Assembly (NCBI RefSeq): GCF_901875635.1
Contig: NZ_CABFMN010000150.1
Span: 66,666-130,665 of the forward strand
Origin: Xylophilus ampelinus
GTDB lineage: Bacteria; Pseudomonadota; Gammaproteobacteria; Burkholderiales; Burkholderiaceae_C
Reading direction: 5' to 3'
DNA: 64,000 nt
Below the pieces are notes generated by a model. It did not search any database and was not told the DNA's origin. It worked only from the letters and a program-made list of their open reading frames with translations. The position numbers and the translations under genes were made by a program. Positions 17,345 through 25,033 of the stretch are shown here, piece after piece (the first letter of the stretch is position 1; each line of letters starts with the position of its first letter).

Positions 17345-18121
17345 TCAGGCACAGAACGCGCGCACATGGCCGGCCACCACCTCGGGAACCTGTGCCAGGC
17401 TCAGGTGCCCGACCCCGGGCAGCACCACCGCGCGGCAGTCGCGCAGTGGCTCGGCCAGCGACAGCGTCAACGGCATCGGCACCACGCGGTCGAGCTCGCC
17501 GGCGATCAGCAGCGTGGGCTGCGCGACCGTCGCGATGTCGAGCGCGGGCCGGTCCTCGACCGCCGCGGCGCGCCGCTCGGAGCGTGCCGAGCGCGCCGGC
17601 GCCGATTTGAAGTGCGCGCGTGCGGCCGGATGTGACTCCAGAAAGGCCGGTGGGTGGAACAGCGCGGCCAGGGACTCGGCGCTGGCGGGCAGCTCGGCGC
17701 GCAGGCGTGCGATCTCGCCGGCCACCTCGGGATTGGCCTCGCCGATCGACACCGCGAGCGGCCAGGTGTGGGCCAGCATCAGGCGCCGCACGCGTGCCGG
17801 ATGGCGCACCGCCAATGCCTGCGCCACTCGCCCCCCGAAGGACGTGCCGAACACGAAGGCCGAGCCATGGCCCAGCGCCTCGAGCAGGGCCGCGGCGTCG
17901 TCGGCCAGTTCGGCCAGCGTCGCGGGTTGCAGCGCGCCCGTGGTGTCGCCGCAGTCGCGCTGGTCGTAGGTGATGACGGTGAAGCGGTCGGCCAGGTGCG
18001 GCCTCACGGCCTCGAACTGCCGCCGGCTGCCTTCGGCGCCGTGCAGCATCAGCAGAGGCGGGCCGTTGCCGACGGCCTCGAAGGCCATGCGGATGCCGCC
18101 CAGGTCGATGAAATCGGGCAT
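17345..18121 (-). CDS. Alpha/beta hydrolase
   Basis: 258 residues. LLMLHGAEGSRRQF gives the oxyanion-hole HG; the nucleophile elbow is FGTSFGGRVAQAL (Ser about 100); the acid is in IAGELDRVVPMP and the histidine in LPGVGHLSLAQVP. The catalytic triad is therefore complete. Similar enzymes act as C-C hydrolases in meta-cleavage, enol-lactonases or esterases. It lies 60 bp upstream of the FAD monooxygenase and 10 bp after the Bug receptor gene, so it is in the same operon. Confidence 0.9.
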   Translation of the reverse strand: MPDFIDLGGIRMAFEAVGNGPPLLMLHGAEGSRRQFEAVRPHLADRFTVITYDQRDCGDTTGALQPATLAELADDAAALLEALGHGSAFVFGTSFGGRVAQALAVRHPARVRRLMLAHTWPLAVSIGEANPEVAGEIARLRAELPASAESLAALFHPPAFLESHPAARAHFKSAPARSARSERRAAAVEDRPALDIATVAQPTLLIAGELDRVVPMPLTLSLAEPLRDCRAVVLPGVGHLSLAQVPEVVAGHVRAFCA

Positions 18122-18131
18122 GGCGCGCCTT

Positions 18132-19088
18132 TCAGCTCATCTGGATGCCCAGCGGCGGCAGCACCTTGCGATAGCGCTCGATCTCGCCGACGACATAGGG
18201 TCCGAACTGCTCGGGGGGCATGGCCGCCAACTCGCCGCCGTTCTCGCGCACGAAGTCCTTCACGGGCTGCGTCTGGGCAGCGCGTGCCAGCATGTCGTAC
18301 AGCCCGCGGACCACCTCGGGGCTCATCCGTGCGGGCCCGAAGATGCCCGACCACGCGGGAATGTCCTGCACCTTCAGGCCCAGCTCGGCGAAGGTGGGCA
18401 CATCGGGCAGGATCGGCGAGCGCGTCGAACCCGAGATGCCCAGGGCGCGGAGCTGGCCCGCGCGAATCTGCGGCCCCGCCACCGAGGGCGACAGGAAGGC
18501 CAGGTCGACGGTGCCGCCGATGAGCTCGGTGGTCGGCGTGCCCTTGAAGGGCACGTGCAGCAGGTCCAGGCCCACGCCGTTGGCGAAGAAGACACCCATC
18601 ACGTGCGTGGTGTTGCCGACGCCCGAGGACCCGAAGCTGAGCCGGCCCGGCTGCTTGCGGGCTGCGGCGATGAGCTGGTCGAGCGACTTGTAGGGCGACT
18701 TCTCGCTCACCAGCAGCGCGAAGCCCGACGAGCGCAGCACCATGGTGATGGGCGTGAAGTCCGCGACCGGGTCATAGGGCAGGTTCTTCATCAGCGCGGC
18801 GTTGGTCGTGTGTCCGCCGGTGGTGTAGAGCAGGGTGCTGCCGTCCGGCCGCGAGCGCACCACCTCCAGCGAGCCGATGACGCTGCCGGCACCGGGCTTG
18901 TTGTCGATGATGACCGTGCGGCCCGTGGTCTTGTTGACGGCCTGGGCCAGGACGCGGCCGCCGAGGTCGGTGCCGCTGCCGGCGCTGAAGGGCACGACGA
19001 TGCGCAGGACCGGGTCCTGCGCGCGGGCGGTGAGCGGCCCTGCGGCTGCCAGGGCGGCAGCGCCGAGAAAGCTTCTTCGATGCAACAT
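18132..19088 (-). CDS. Bug/TctC-family periplasmic substrate-binding protein
   Basis: 318 residues with a Tat-like leader (HRRSFLGAAALAAAGPLTARAQD) and the Bug signature DPVLRIVVPFSAGSGTDLGGRVLAQ followed by IDNKPGAGSVIGSLEVVRS. It leads the hydrolase, monooxygenase and VOC operon, so the ligand is probably the aromatic acid processed by those enzymes (inference). No TctA/TctB membrane genes are nearby. The 190 bp to the LysR gene upstream hold the probable promoter. Confidence 0.9.
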   Translation of the reverse strand: MLHRRSFLGAAALAAAGPLTARAQDPVLRIVVPFSAGSGTDLGGRVLAQAVNKTTGRTVIIDNKPGAGSVIGSLEVVRSRPDGSTLLYTTGGHTTNAALMKNLPYDPVADFTPITMVLRSSGFALLVSEKSPYKSLDQLIAAARKQPGRLSFGSSGVGNTTHVMGVFFANGVGLDLLHVPFKGTPTTELIGGTVDLAFLSPSVAGPQIRAGQLRALGISGSTRSPILPDVPTFAELGLKVQDIPAWSGIFGPARMSPEVVRGLYDMLARAAQTQPVKDFVRENGGELAAMPPEQFGPYVVGEIERYRKVLPPLGIQMS

Positions 19089-19279
19089 GTTTTTTGTCTC
19101 CTGCGTGGCGGCGTGCCGGCGCGCCGTGCGTCCTGGCAGCCCTCTGGGGTGTCGTCCGGCCGGAGCGCGAGCGCTGCCTTGGCGAACGTCCGCAAGATTA
19201 GGGAGCGCTCGCCGCCAGGTCCAAGAGAATTTGCTGACCGATCCGATAACGGCAGGTCATCGGCGGCCGGCCTGTGGCG

Positions 19280-20203
19280 TCACGCCAGCTGCGCGTTGGG
19301 CCAGTGCCCGTCGCGCACGTGGCGTTCGACCACCGTGCGCAGCACCCCCATCACGCCCTCGGTGGCTCGCGAAACGGGGCGGTCGGCGGCGCGCGCCAGC
19401 ACGCGGTGCAGGTACAGGCCCTCGATGGGCACGGCGCGCAGCCGGCCGGCTTCGATGTCGTCCTTGATGGCGGCGGCGAAATGCGCGGTGAGGCCGATGC
19501 CCTCGAGCACGAGCCGGCGCGCCACTTCGGCGGTCTCGACCTCCACCACATGGTTCAGTGCGATGCGCGCGCTGGCGGCCGCGGCTTCCAGTTCCAGGCG
19601 CACGCCGGACTTGACCAGCCCGGTCATGACCAGCGGTACGCCGGCCAGGTCTCGGACCTCGACCCGTGCGGCCCGCAACCTGCGGTCGCCTGGCGGACCG
19701 ATCAGGCAAATCTGCTCCTTCAGCAGCGGCACGACCTGCAGGTTGGAGCGCTCGATCGGTTCGATGAGCAGGGCGACGTCGACTTCGCCTTGCGCCAGCA
19801 TCGACTGCAGGGACGGCGCGAAGCCTTCAATGAAGCGCAGGCGCACTTCGGGGAACTGATGGAGCACGGCCTGGGTGAGCCGAACCGTGAGCTGCTGCGC
19901 CAGGCCGGGTGAAAGGCCGATGGCGACGGGCCCGCGCGGCTCGCGCTGCATGGCCAGCAGGTCGGACTTGGTCTGCTCGGCATAGCGCAGCAGGAAGAGG
20001 GCTCGCTCCAGCAGGAGCCGCGCCTCGTCGGTCGGTGCCGCGCCGCGCGCATGGCGCTCGAAGAGCTTGACCCCCAGCTCATCTTCCAGCAGCCGGATCT
20101 GGCGGCTGAGCGCCGGCTGTGTGACGTGCAGCACCTCCGACGCCTTGCCGTAGTGCTGCTGCGTGGCGAGGGCGACGAAGTAGCGCAGCTGCCGCAGGTC
20201 CAT
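19280..20203 (-). CDS. LysR-family transcriptional regulator
   Basis: 307 residues. MDLRQLRYFVALATQQHYGKASEVLHVTQPALSRQIRLLEDELGVKLFER is a classical LysR helix-turn-helix (positions given as segments; residues 1-50). The effector domain runs from about 90. It is unusual in being co-directional with and upstream of its likely target operon (19088 to 15249) rather than divergent. It may regulate that cluster from the 190-bp gap (inference). Confidence 0.9.
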   Translation of the reverse strand: MDLRQLRYFVALATQQHYGKASEVLHVTQPALSRQIRLLEDELGVKLFERHARGAAPTDEARLLLERALFLLRYAEQTKSDLLAMQREPRGPVAIGLSPGLAQQLTVRLTQAVLHQFPEVRLRFIEGFAPSLQSMLAQGEVDVALLIEPIERSNLQVVPLLKEQICLIGPPGDRRLRAARVEVRDLAGVPLVMTGLVKSGVRLELEAAAASARIALNHVVEVETAEVARRLVLEGIGLTAHFAAAIKDDIEAGRLRAVPIEGLYLHRVLARAADRPVSRATEGVMGVLRTVVERHVRDGHWPNAQLA

Positions 20204-20212
20204 CGGCGGATG

Positions 20213-20581
20213 TTATCCGGGCAGCACTTCGAGTATCTTTTCCTTGGGTCGCCCCAGCCGCATGCCAAGTGGTGTGACGAGCACCGGCCGCTCCATGAGT
20301 ACGGGGTGCTGCACCATGAAGGCCAGCAACTGCTCGTCGCTCCACTTCGGATCCGCCAGGCCCAGTTCCTCGTAGGGCGCCGCCTTGGTGCGCAACAGCG
20401 CGCGCACCGACCCGCCCATGGCATCGACCAGTTCGCGAAGCCGCGCCTTGCCCGGCGGAGTCTTGAGGTACTCGACGATGGTGGGCTCGACGCCGCGCTC
20501 GCGCAGCATGGCCAGGACGTTGCGCGAGGTGCTGCAGCCGGGGTTGTGGTACAGGACGATGGAGGGATCGGCGGAGGTCAT
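20213..20581 (-). CDS. arsC: Glutaredoxin-dependent arsenate reductase family protein
   Basis: 122 residues with the ArsC signature HNPGCSTSRN (catalytic Cys about 15), the helix GKARLRELVDAMG, and HPVLMERPVLVT carrying the conserved arginine of true ArsC proteins; the last arginine is in MRLGRPKE. It may reduce arsenate with glutathione/glutaredoxin. No arsR or arsB neighbour is present, and isolated ArsC-like genes of this type may have other thiol-redox roles. Divergent from the methyltransferase with only 45 bp between start codons. Confidence 0.85.
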   Translation of the reverse strand: MTSADPSIVLYHNPGCSTSRNVLAMLRERGVEPTIVEYLKTPPGKARLRELVDAMGGSVRALLRTKAAPYEELGLADPKWSDEQLLAFMVQHPVLMERPVLVTPLGMRLGRPKEKILEVLPG

Positions 20582-20626
20582 GGGGGATTATTGGCCCGTG
20601 GCCGCTGCCGTCGCCATACTGGCGGC

Positions 20627-21433
20627 ATGCTCCGTCGATCTCTTGCCCTCGCGGCCTTCGCCGTCGCGTCGGCCGCCGCGTTCGCACAGCCCGCTCCCGC
20701 ATGGGTCGAGGAAGTCCCTTTCATCACCACGCCCGACCACGTGACGCTGGCGATGCTCGAGCTGGCGCAGGTGCGTGCGGGCGACCACCTGGTCGACCTC
20801 GGCTCGGGCGACGGCCGGATCGTCATCACGGCCGCGAAGCGCTTCGGCGCCAGCGGCCTCGGTCTGGAGATCGTGCCCGATCTGGTTGCGAAGAGCGAGC
20901 GCCATGCTCGGCAGGCCGGCGTGGCCGATCGCGCGCAGTTTCGTGTGCAGGACCTCTTCGACGCCGACCTGTCGGCGGCCAGTGTCGTGACGATGTACCT
21001 GTTGCCCGATGTGAACCTGAAACTGCGGCCCCGCCTGCTGGCCCTGAAGCCCGGCACGCGCATCGTGTCGCACGACTGGGACCTGGGCGATTGGGAGCCC
21101 GATCGCACCATCACCGTCGAGGTGCCGGACAAGGCTGTGGGCCGCGAGAAGCTCAGCCGCCTGCACCTGTGGCAGGTGCCGGCGCAGGTGCAGGGCCGCT
21201 GGTGCGCGGGCACGGCGACGCTGCATGTGGCGCAGCGCTTCCAGCATTTCGATGCACGCATCGAGCGCGGCGGCCAGCCGGGTCCGGCGTGGTCGGGCCG
21301 GATCCGCGGCACGGCGTTGCCTGCGCCCGTGGGCGGGCCGCTGCGCCCGGCCCTGGCATGGGACAACGGTGCGCTGCAGGTATCGGCTGGCGCCGCAGGA
21401 CTGCTGACGGACACGCGCTTCGTGCGCTGCTGA
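20627..21433 (+). CDS. Class I SAM-dependent methyltransferase-like protein with an N-terminal signal peptide
   Basis: 268 residues. The first 21 residues (MLRRSLALAAFAVASAAAFAQ) form a convincing Sec signal peptide, followed by a Rossmann methyltransferase core: VDLGSGDGRIVITAAKRFG (SAM motif I), GLGLEIVPDL, and VVTMYLLPDVNLKLRPRLL. A C-terminal beta-rich domain follows. Export would separate it from cytoplasmic SAM, which is puzzling. Either the leader is a membrane anchor, the start is further downstream, or the protein binds another ligand. No Shine-Dalgarno is present; a CATACT -10-like box sits six bases before the ATG. Confidence 0.82.
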   Translation: MLRRSLALAAFAVASAAAFAQPAPAWVEEVPFITTPDHVTLAMLELAQVRAGDHLVDLGSGDGRIVITAAKRFGASGLGLEIVPDLVAKSERHARQAGVADRAQFRVQDLFDADLSAASVVTMYLLPDVNLKLRPRLLALKPGTRIVSHDWDLGDWEPDRTITVEVPDKAVGREKLSRLHLWQVPAQVQGRWCAGTATLHVAQRFQHFDARIERGGQPGPAWSGRIRGTALPAPVGGPLRPALAWDNGALQVSAGAAGLLTDTRFVRC

Positions 21434-21452
21434 TGGGAGGCGCCGGCGTGTT

Positions 21453-22136
21453 TCAGGCGCCCGAGTCTTCCCCATCGCCGTCGAACGGAAAGCGCGCCGC
21501 CCAGAAGGCCGCCAGGCGCGGATCGACATCGACGCGGCGCACCACCTCGGCCATGCGCGGCGCCTCGCGGTAGAAGCGGCGGCGGCGCGGTGTCCAGCGC
21601 GAGGCGACGGTGACGTACAGGTCGAGCACGCTGAGGTCCTCGCCCAACAGGTAGGGCGTGCCGCGCGGCAACTGCTCGCGCACCTGGGCGTCCATCGCGC
21701 GCCAGCATTCGGCGATGCGCTCGGCGGTGCGCTCGCGCATGTACGCGATGCCGGGGTCGTCGGCCGCCAGGCGCGTGGGCACGTCGCGCACCCAGAACAT
21801 CGAATAGATCGACGCCGGGATGAAGCACATCCAGCGCAGGAACTGTGCGCGCAGCGGTGCGTCCGGGGCAGGCGCGAGGCGGGCTTCGGGGTGGCGGTCG
21901 GCCAGCCAGATCAGCATGGCCGCGCTTTCCGTCATGGTCTGGCCGTCGGGCAGCTGGAGCACGGGCACCTGGCGCATCGGGTTCACGTCGCGCAGGCGCT
22001 CGCGCTCGTCCTCGCTTTCCCAGGGCGAGACGTCGACCACGCGCACCGGCGCACCGATGAGCGTCAGCGCGGCGTGGACCGGCACCGCGCCCGAGCCGGG
22101 CGCGCCGTAGAGCACATAGGGGGCTGCATCGTTCAT
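21453..22136 (-). CDS. Glutathione S-transferase family protein
   Basis: 227 residues from the ATG at 22136. The N-terminal thioredoxin-like domain includes YVLYGAPGSGAVPVHAALTLIG, the cis-proline segment MRQVPVLQLPDG and TESAAMLIWLADRHP. A helical C-terminal domain includes YLLGEDLSVLDLYVTVASRW (the GST N-capping box region). It conjugates or isomerises electrophiles with glutathione; the substrate is unknown. It is convergent with the methyltransferase, 19 bp apart. Confidence 0.88.
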   Translation of the reverse strand: MNDAAPYVLYGAPGSGAVPVHAALTLIGAPVRVVDVSPWESEDERERLRDVNPMRQVPVLQLPDGQTMTESAAMLIWLADRHPEARLAPAPDAPLRAQFLRWMCFIPASIYSMFWVRDVPTRLAADDPGIAYMRERTAERIAECWRAMDAQVREQLPRGTPYLLGEDLSVLDLYVTVASRWTPRRRRFYREAPRMAEVVRRVDVDPRLAAFWAARFPFDGDGEDSGA

Positions 22137-22210
22137 GCAGCCAGTGTGGGTGCGCCGGCGTTGCGCCGCAAGTCGGACCGGTGCGCGTCGTGCGCCGGCC
22201 CTGCGTCCGG

Positions 22211-22714
22211 CTAGGCGGCGACCAGCGCGTCCACGCGCTTGAGGCCTTCGATGGTCTTGACGCAGGCCTCGGCCGCCTCGGTGCCCTTGACGGCGAAATG
22301 GCGGTGGAAGTACTTGCGGTGCTCGATGTGTTCGTGGAAGTGGTGCGGCGTGAGCACGGCCGAGATCATCGGCACGCCGGTTTCCAGCTGCAGGCTCATC
22401 AGCGTGCTGACGACGGTGTTGGCGACGAACTCGTGGCGATAGATGCCGCCATCGACCACCAGCGCGCAGCACACCACCGCCGCGTACTTGCCCGAGAGTG
22501 CGAGCCGCTTGGCATGCAGCGGGATCTCGAAGGCACCGGGCACGTCGAGGATGTCGATGCGCGAGGCCGGAACGCCCAGGCGCTCCATCTCGGCAAGGAA
22601 GGCGTCGCGCGCCTGGTGGACGATGTCGGCGTGCCACTGCGCCTCGACCAGCGCGATGCGCCGGTCGTCGGCGGCGCCCAGGAAAGAAACGGGAAGGTCA
22701 TTGAGCTGACTCAT
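22211..22714 (-). CDS. ribH: 6,7-dimethyl-8-ribityllumazine synthase, type II (RibH2)
   Basis: 167 residues. DVPGAFEIPLHAKRLA and DGGIYRHEFVANTVVSTLM are lumazine synthase active-site segments. The C-terminal half, SAVLTPHHFHEHIEHRKYFHRHF, matches the decameric RibH2 form known from Brucella and rhizobia rather than the icosahedral type. It condenses 5-amino-6-ribitylaminouracil with 3,4-dihydroxybutanone phosphate, the penultimate step of riboflavin synthesis. An FMN riboswitch lies about 105 bp upstream, so expression falls when FMN is plentiful. No other rib gene is adjacent. Confidence 0.95.
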   Translation of the reverse strand: MSQLNDLPVSFLGAADDRRIALVEAQWHADIVHQARDAFLAEMERLGVPASRIDILDVPGAFEIPLHAKRLALSGKYAAVVCCALVVDGGIYRHEFVANTVVSTLMSLQLETGVPMISAVLTPHHFHEHIEHRKYFHRHFAVKGTEAAEACVKTIEGLKRVDALVAA

Positions 22715-22820
22715 GGTGATTCCTCAAGAAAGAAGAAGGACGGACATGAATCAGGGCGCACGAGCGCATGGCCGCCGCGCGCCCCACGCAGGAAGACGCA
22801 CGCCGGCCCCGGCGATCGCG

Positions 22821-22982
22821 CTCTCTTTCATCCGGACTGTGACCGTCGGCCCCGGAATCGCACCGGGTCTGCTGACCCTTCCATCCATTGCAGATGGGAG
22901 GCGCTCGCGGGCTTGTGCGTCGCGTGTCGCCACGCATCGCCATCACCGCCGGTGGGGAGTTTCGCCCCGCCCTGAGAACGCT
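22821..22982 (-). promoter_or_regulatory. FMN riboswitch (RFN element) controlling ribH
   Basis: Read on the minus strand, the element opens with CGTTCTCAGGGCGGGGCGAA then ACTCCCCACCGGCGGT. It closes with GGTCACAGTCCGGATGAAAG, all hallmark conserved blocks of the RFN aptamer. In between lie the AGCAGACCCGGTGCGATTCC segments of the inner helices. The ends given are approximate. It occupies half of the 330-bp gap before ribH (22715-23045); the remaining ~105 bp to the ribH start should hold the expression platform, whose on/off folds I cannot decide by eye. Confidence 0.95.
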
Positions 22983-23045
22983 TTGCGGCAGCGCCCGAGG
23001 GCGTTGCCGCGCGGCGATTCTAGGCAGCGTGGCGGCGGCGTGCTG

Positions 23046-23966
23046 TCACGCAGGCGGCGAGCCCGCCCGGCGCGTGGGGGCATGGCGTGCGCGCTCGCGG
23101 TGCGCGGCGTACACGCCCGAGCCCACCAGCAGCGCGATGCCCGCCCAGGCCCATGCGTTGGGCCACTGGCCCCACAGGGCGTAGCCGAGCACCACGGCGA
23201 AGAGCAGGGCGGTGTAGCGGAAGGGCGCGGTCAGCGAGATGTCGCCCGCGCGCAGGCTGGCGATGAGGAAGAGGTAGGCGGTGGCGAGGAAGCCGGCCGC
23301 CAACGCCAGCAGCAGCAGGTGCCGCGGCGCCACGGGTGCCCAGCCCTGCGTGAGCGTCATGGCGCCGGCCACCAGCGCCAGGAAGGCGGTGGTCGACAGC
23401 GCGATCACCATGGATGGCAGCGTGGGGTCGATGCCGCGCGTGAGCAGGTCGCGCAGCGCCTGCAGCAGCGTGCCGCCCACGCACAGCAGCGCCCAGGCGT
23501 TGAAGCCATCGCCCGTCGGCTGCACCACGGCCAGCACGCCCGCAAAGCCCAGCGCCACCGCCACCCAGCGCGCCGGCGAGGCGCGCTCACCTAGGAACAG
23601 CACGGCGAAGAGCGTCATGAACACCGGCGCCGCCAGGTTGATGGCCGTGGCGTTGGCCAGCGGCAGGTGGAAGAGCGAGAGCAGGTACATGACTGTGCCG
23701 AAGGCATCGCAGGCACTGCGCGCCAGCACCCGCGGCTGCAGCGCGCCGGCCAGGCGCGGCATCACCCCCTGCTGGCGGATCAGCAGCAGGAAGAAGCCAG
23801 CGGCGATGAGGCTGCGCAGGAAGATCAGCTGCGGCCCCGGCAGCGACTGGCTGACGAACTTGACGATCGCGTCGTTGGCCGCGAAGCAGCCCGAGGCGCC
23901 GATCATGAGAAGGATGCTGCGCCGGGCGGTGGCGCTGGCATGCGCGGAAAGGAGAGGGGCGGTCAT
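23046..23966 (-). CDS. EamA/RhaT-family drug/metabolite exporter
   Basis: 306 residues with ten predicted membrane segments in two EamA repeats. FAANDAIVKFVSQSLPGPQLIFLRSL opens the first repeat and LRDLLTRGIDPTLPSMVIALSTTAF the second; TATAINLAAPVFMTLFAVLFLGE type segments are present. The second repeat ends WAWAGIALLVGSGVYAAHRE. It is a ten-TMS DMT transporter of unknown substrate. It starts 42 bp after the sugar-isomerase-like gene and so may be the last gene of the long minus-strand operon, giving an exporter for a metabolite or toxic intermediate (inference). Confidence 0.88.
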   Translation of the reverse strand: MTAPLLSAHASATARRSILLMIGASGCFAANDAIVKFVSQSLPGPQLIFLRSLIAAGFFLLLIRQQGVMPRLAGALQPRVLARSACDAFGTVMYLLSLFHLPLANATAINLAAPVFMTLFAVLFLGERASPARWVAVALGFAGVLAVVQPTGDGFNAWALLCVGGTLLQALRDLLTRGIDPTLPSMVIALSTTAFLALVAGAMTLTQGWAPVAPRHLLLLALAAGFLATAYLFLIASLRAGDISLTAPFRYTALLFAVVLGYALWGQWPNAWAWAGIALLVGSGVYAAHRERARHAPTRRAGSPPA

Positions 23967-24008
23967 GGGCGCGGCGAGCGTACCCGATGCGCCGGAGCGC
24001 GCCCCGAC

Positions 24009-24887
24009 TCAGACCGCACCGCGGTGGCGTTGGATGCAGGTATCCAGCACTTCGCCGCCGTCGCGCTGCCACCAGTCCAGCTGCGAGAAGATCTCGACCT
24101 CGCTGAAACCCGCGAAGCCCGCGGCCTCGACCCAGCCGCGGATCTTCTTCAGCTCGACCACGCCGTCCCCCATCATCCCGCGGTCCGAGAGCAGGTCGCG
24201 CGTGGGCGTGAGCCAGTCGCAGACGTGGTAGGCCAGCAGGCGCTGCTTGCCGGCGCGTTCGATCTGCTGCTGCAGCTTGGGATCCCACCACACGTGGTAG
24301 ATGTCCAGCGCCACGCCGAGCATCCCGCTGCGCGCCGGATCGAGTTCGTCGCACAGGTCCAGCGCATGCTCCAGCGTGTTGATGCAGGCGCGGTCGGCCG
24401 CCTGCATGGGGTGCAGCGGCTCGATGGCCAGCGGCATGCCGACCTCGCGTGCGTACGCGAGCGAGGCCGCGATGCCGTCGCGCACCTCGCTGCGTGCGCG
24501 GGCGATGTCCTTGTAGGCCGTCCTTCCCTCCAGTGCGCCGGGCAGGGCGCCCACCACGAGCACCAGGCAGGGCGCGTCGAGGGTCTTCGCCTCGTCGATG
24601 GCGCGGCGGTTGTCGTCGAGTGCGGCGCGCAGGCCGGCCGCGTCGGGCGCGGGGAAGAAGCCGCCGCGGCAGTAGCCCGACAGGCCGATGCCATGGGCCT
24701 TCAGCTGCTGCGCCACCGTGTCGATGCCCGCCGCAGCGACCTGATCGCGCCACGGGCTGATGGCGCGGATGCCGCGTTCGGCGCACTGGTCGATGATGCG
24801 AGTGAGCGGCACCTCGGTGCCGCGCTGCTTGCGCACCGTGGCGGTGTTGATCGAGAGCCAGTCGTGGTTGGAGGAGAAGTCGCGCAT
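24009..24887 (-). CDS. Sugar phosphate isomerase/epimerase family protein (AP-endonuclease-2-type TIM barrel)
   Basis: 292 residues. The N-terminus WLSINTATVRKQRG and the segments GIRAISPWRDQV, APCLVLVVGALPG, PLAIEPLHPMQAADRACINTL, GVALDIYHVWWDP and GYCRGGFF fit the xylose-isomerase-like TIM barrel. Probable metal ligands are Glu in IEPLHP, Asp-His in ALDIYHVWW, His in LAYHVCDW, and Glu near the C-terminus (FSEVEIFS). It isomerises or epimerises a keto-sugar or hydroxy-keto acid. It is grouped with Gfo/Idh and DUF993 genes on the same strand. Confidence 0.87.
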   Translation of the reverse strand: MRDFSSNHDWLSINTATVRKQRGTEVPLTRIIDQCAERGIRAISPWRDQVAAAGIDTVAQQLKAHGIGLSGYCRGGFFPAPDAAGLRAALDDNRRAIDEAKTLDAPCLVLVVGALPGALEGRTAYKDIARARSEVRDGIAASLAYAREVGMPLAIEPLHPMQAADRACINTLEHALDLCDELDPARSGMLGVALDIYHVWWDPKLQQQIERAGKQRLLAYHVCDWLTPTRDLLSDRGMMGDGVVELKKIRGWVEAAGFAGFSEVEIFSQLDWWQRDGGEVLDTCIQRHRGAV

Positions 24888-24944
24888 GGGCGTCGTCGGG
24901 TCAGGCGCGGGCGGTGCGGCCGCGACGCAAAATGATCGAAGAAT

Positions 24945-24985
24945 CGAAAATGCAATCGGGCTGTAGCGCCCACCACACGGGCGCT
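24945..24985 (-). repeat. Decayed copy of the dispersed GCTAT/ATAGC repeat
   Basis: On the minus strand, GGGCGCTACAGCCCGATT matches the right half of the complete copies at 26237-26298 and 52386-52447. The left palindrome is lost. It lies in the 146-bp gap between the TIM-barrel gene and the DUF993 gene. Nothing else is evident in that gap. Confidence 0.6.
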
Positions 24986-25033
24986 GGCGCCGAATTCGTC
25001 ACATCCGTTACCAATTCGTGGGGCCAGTCGAAA

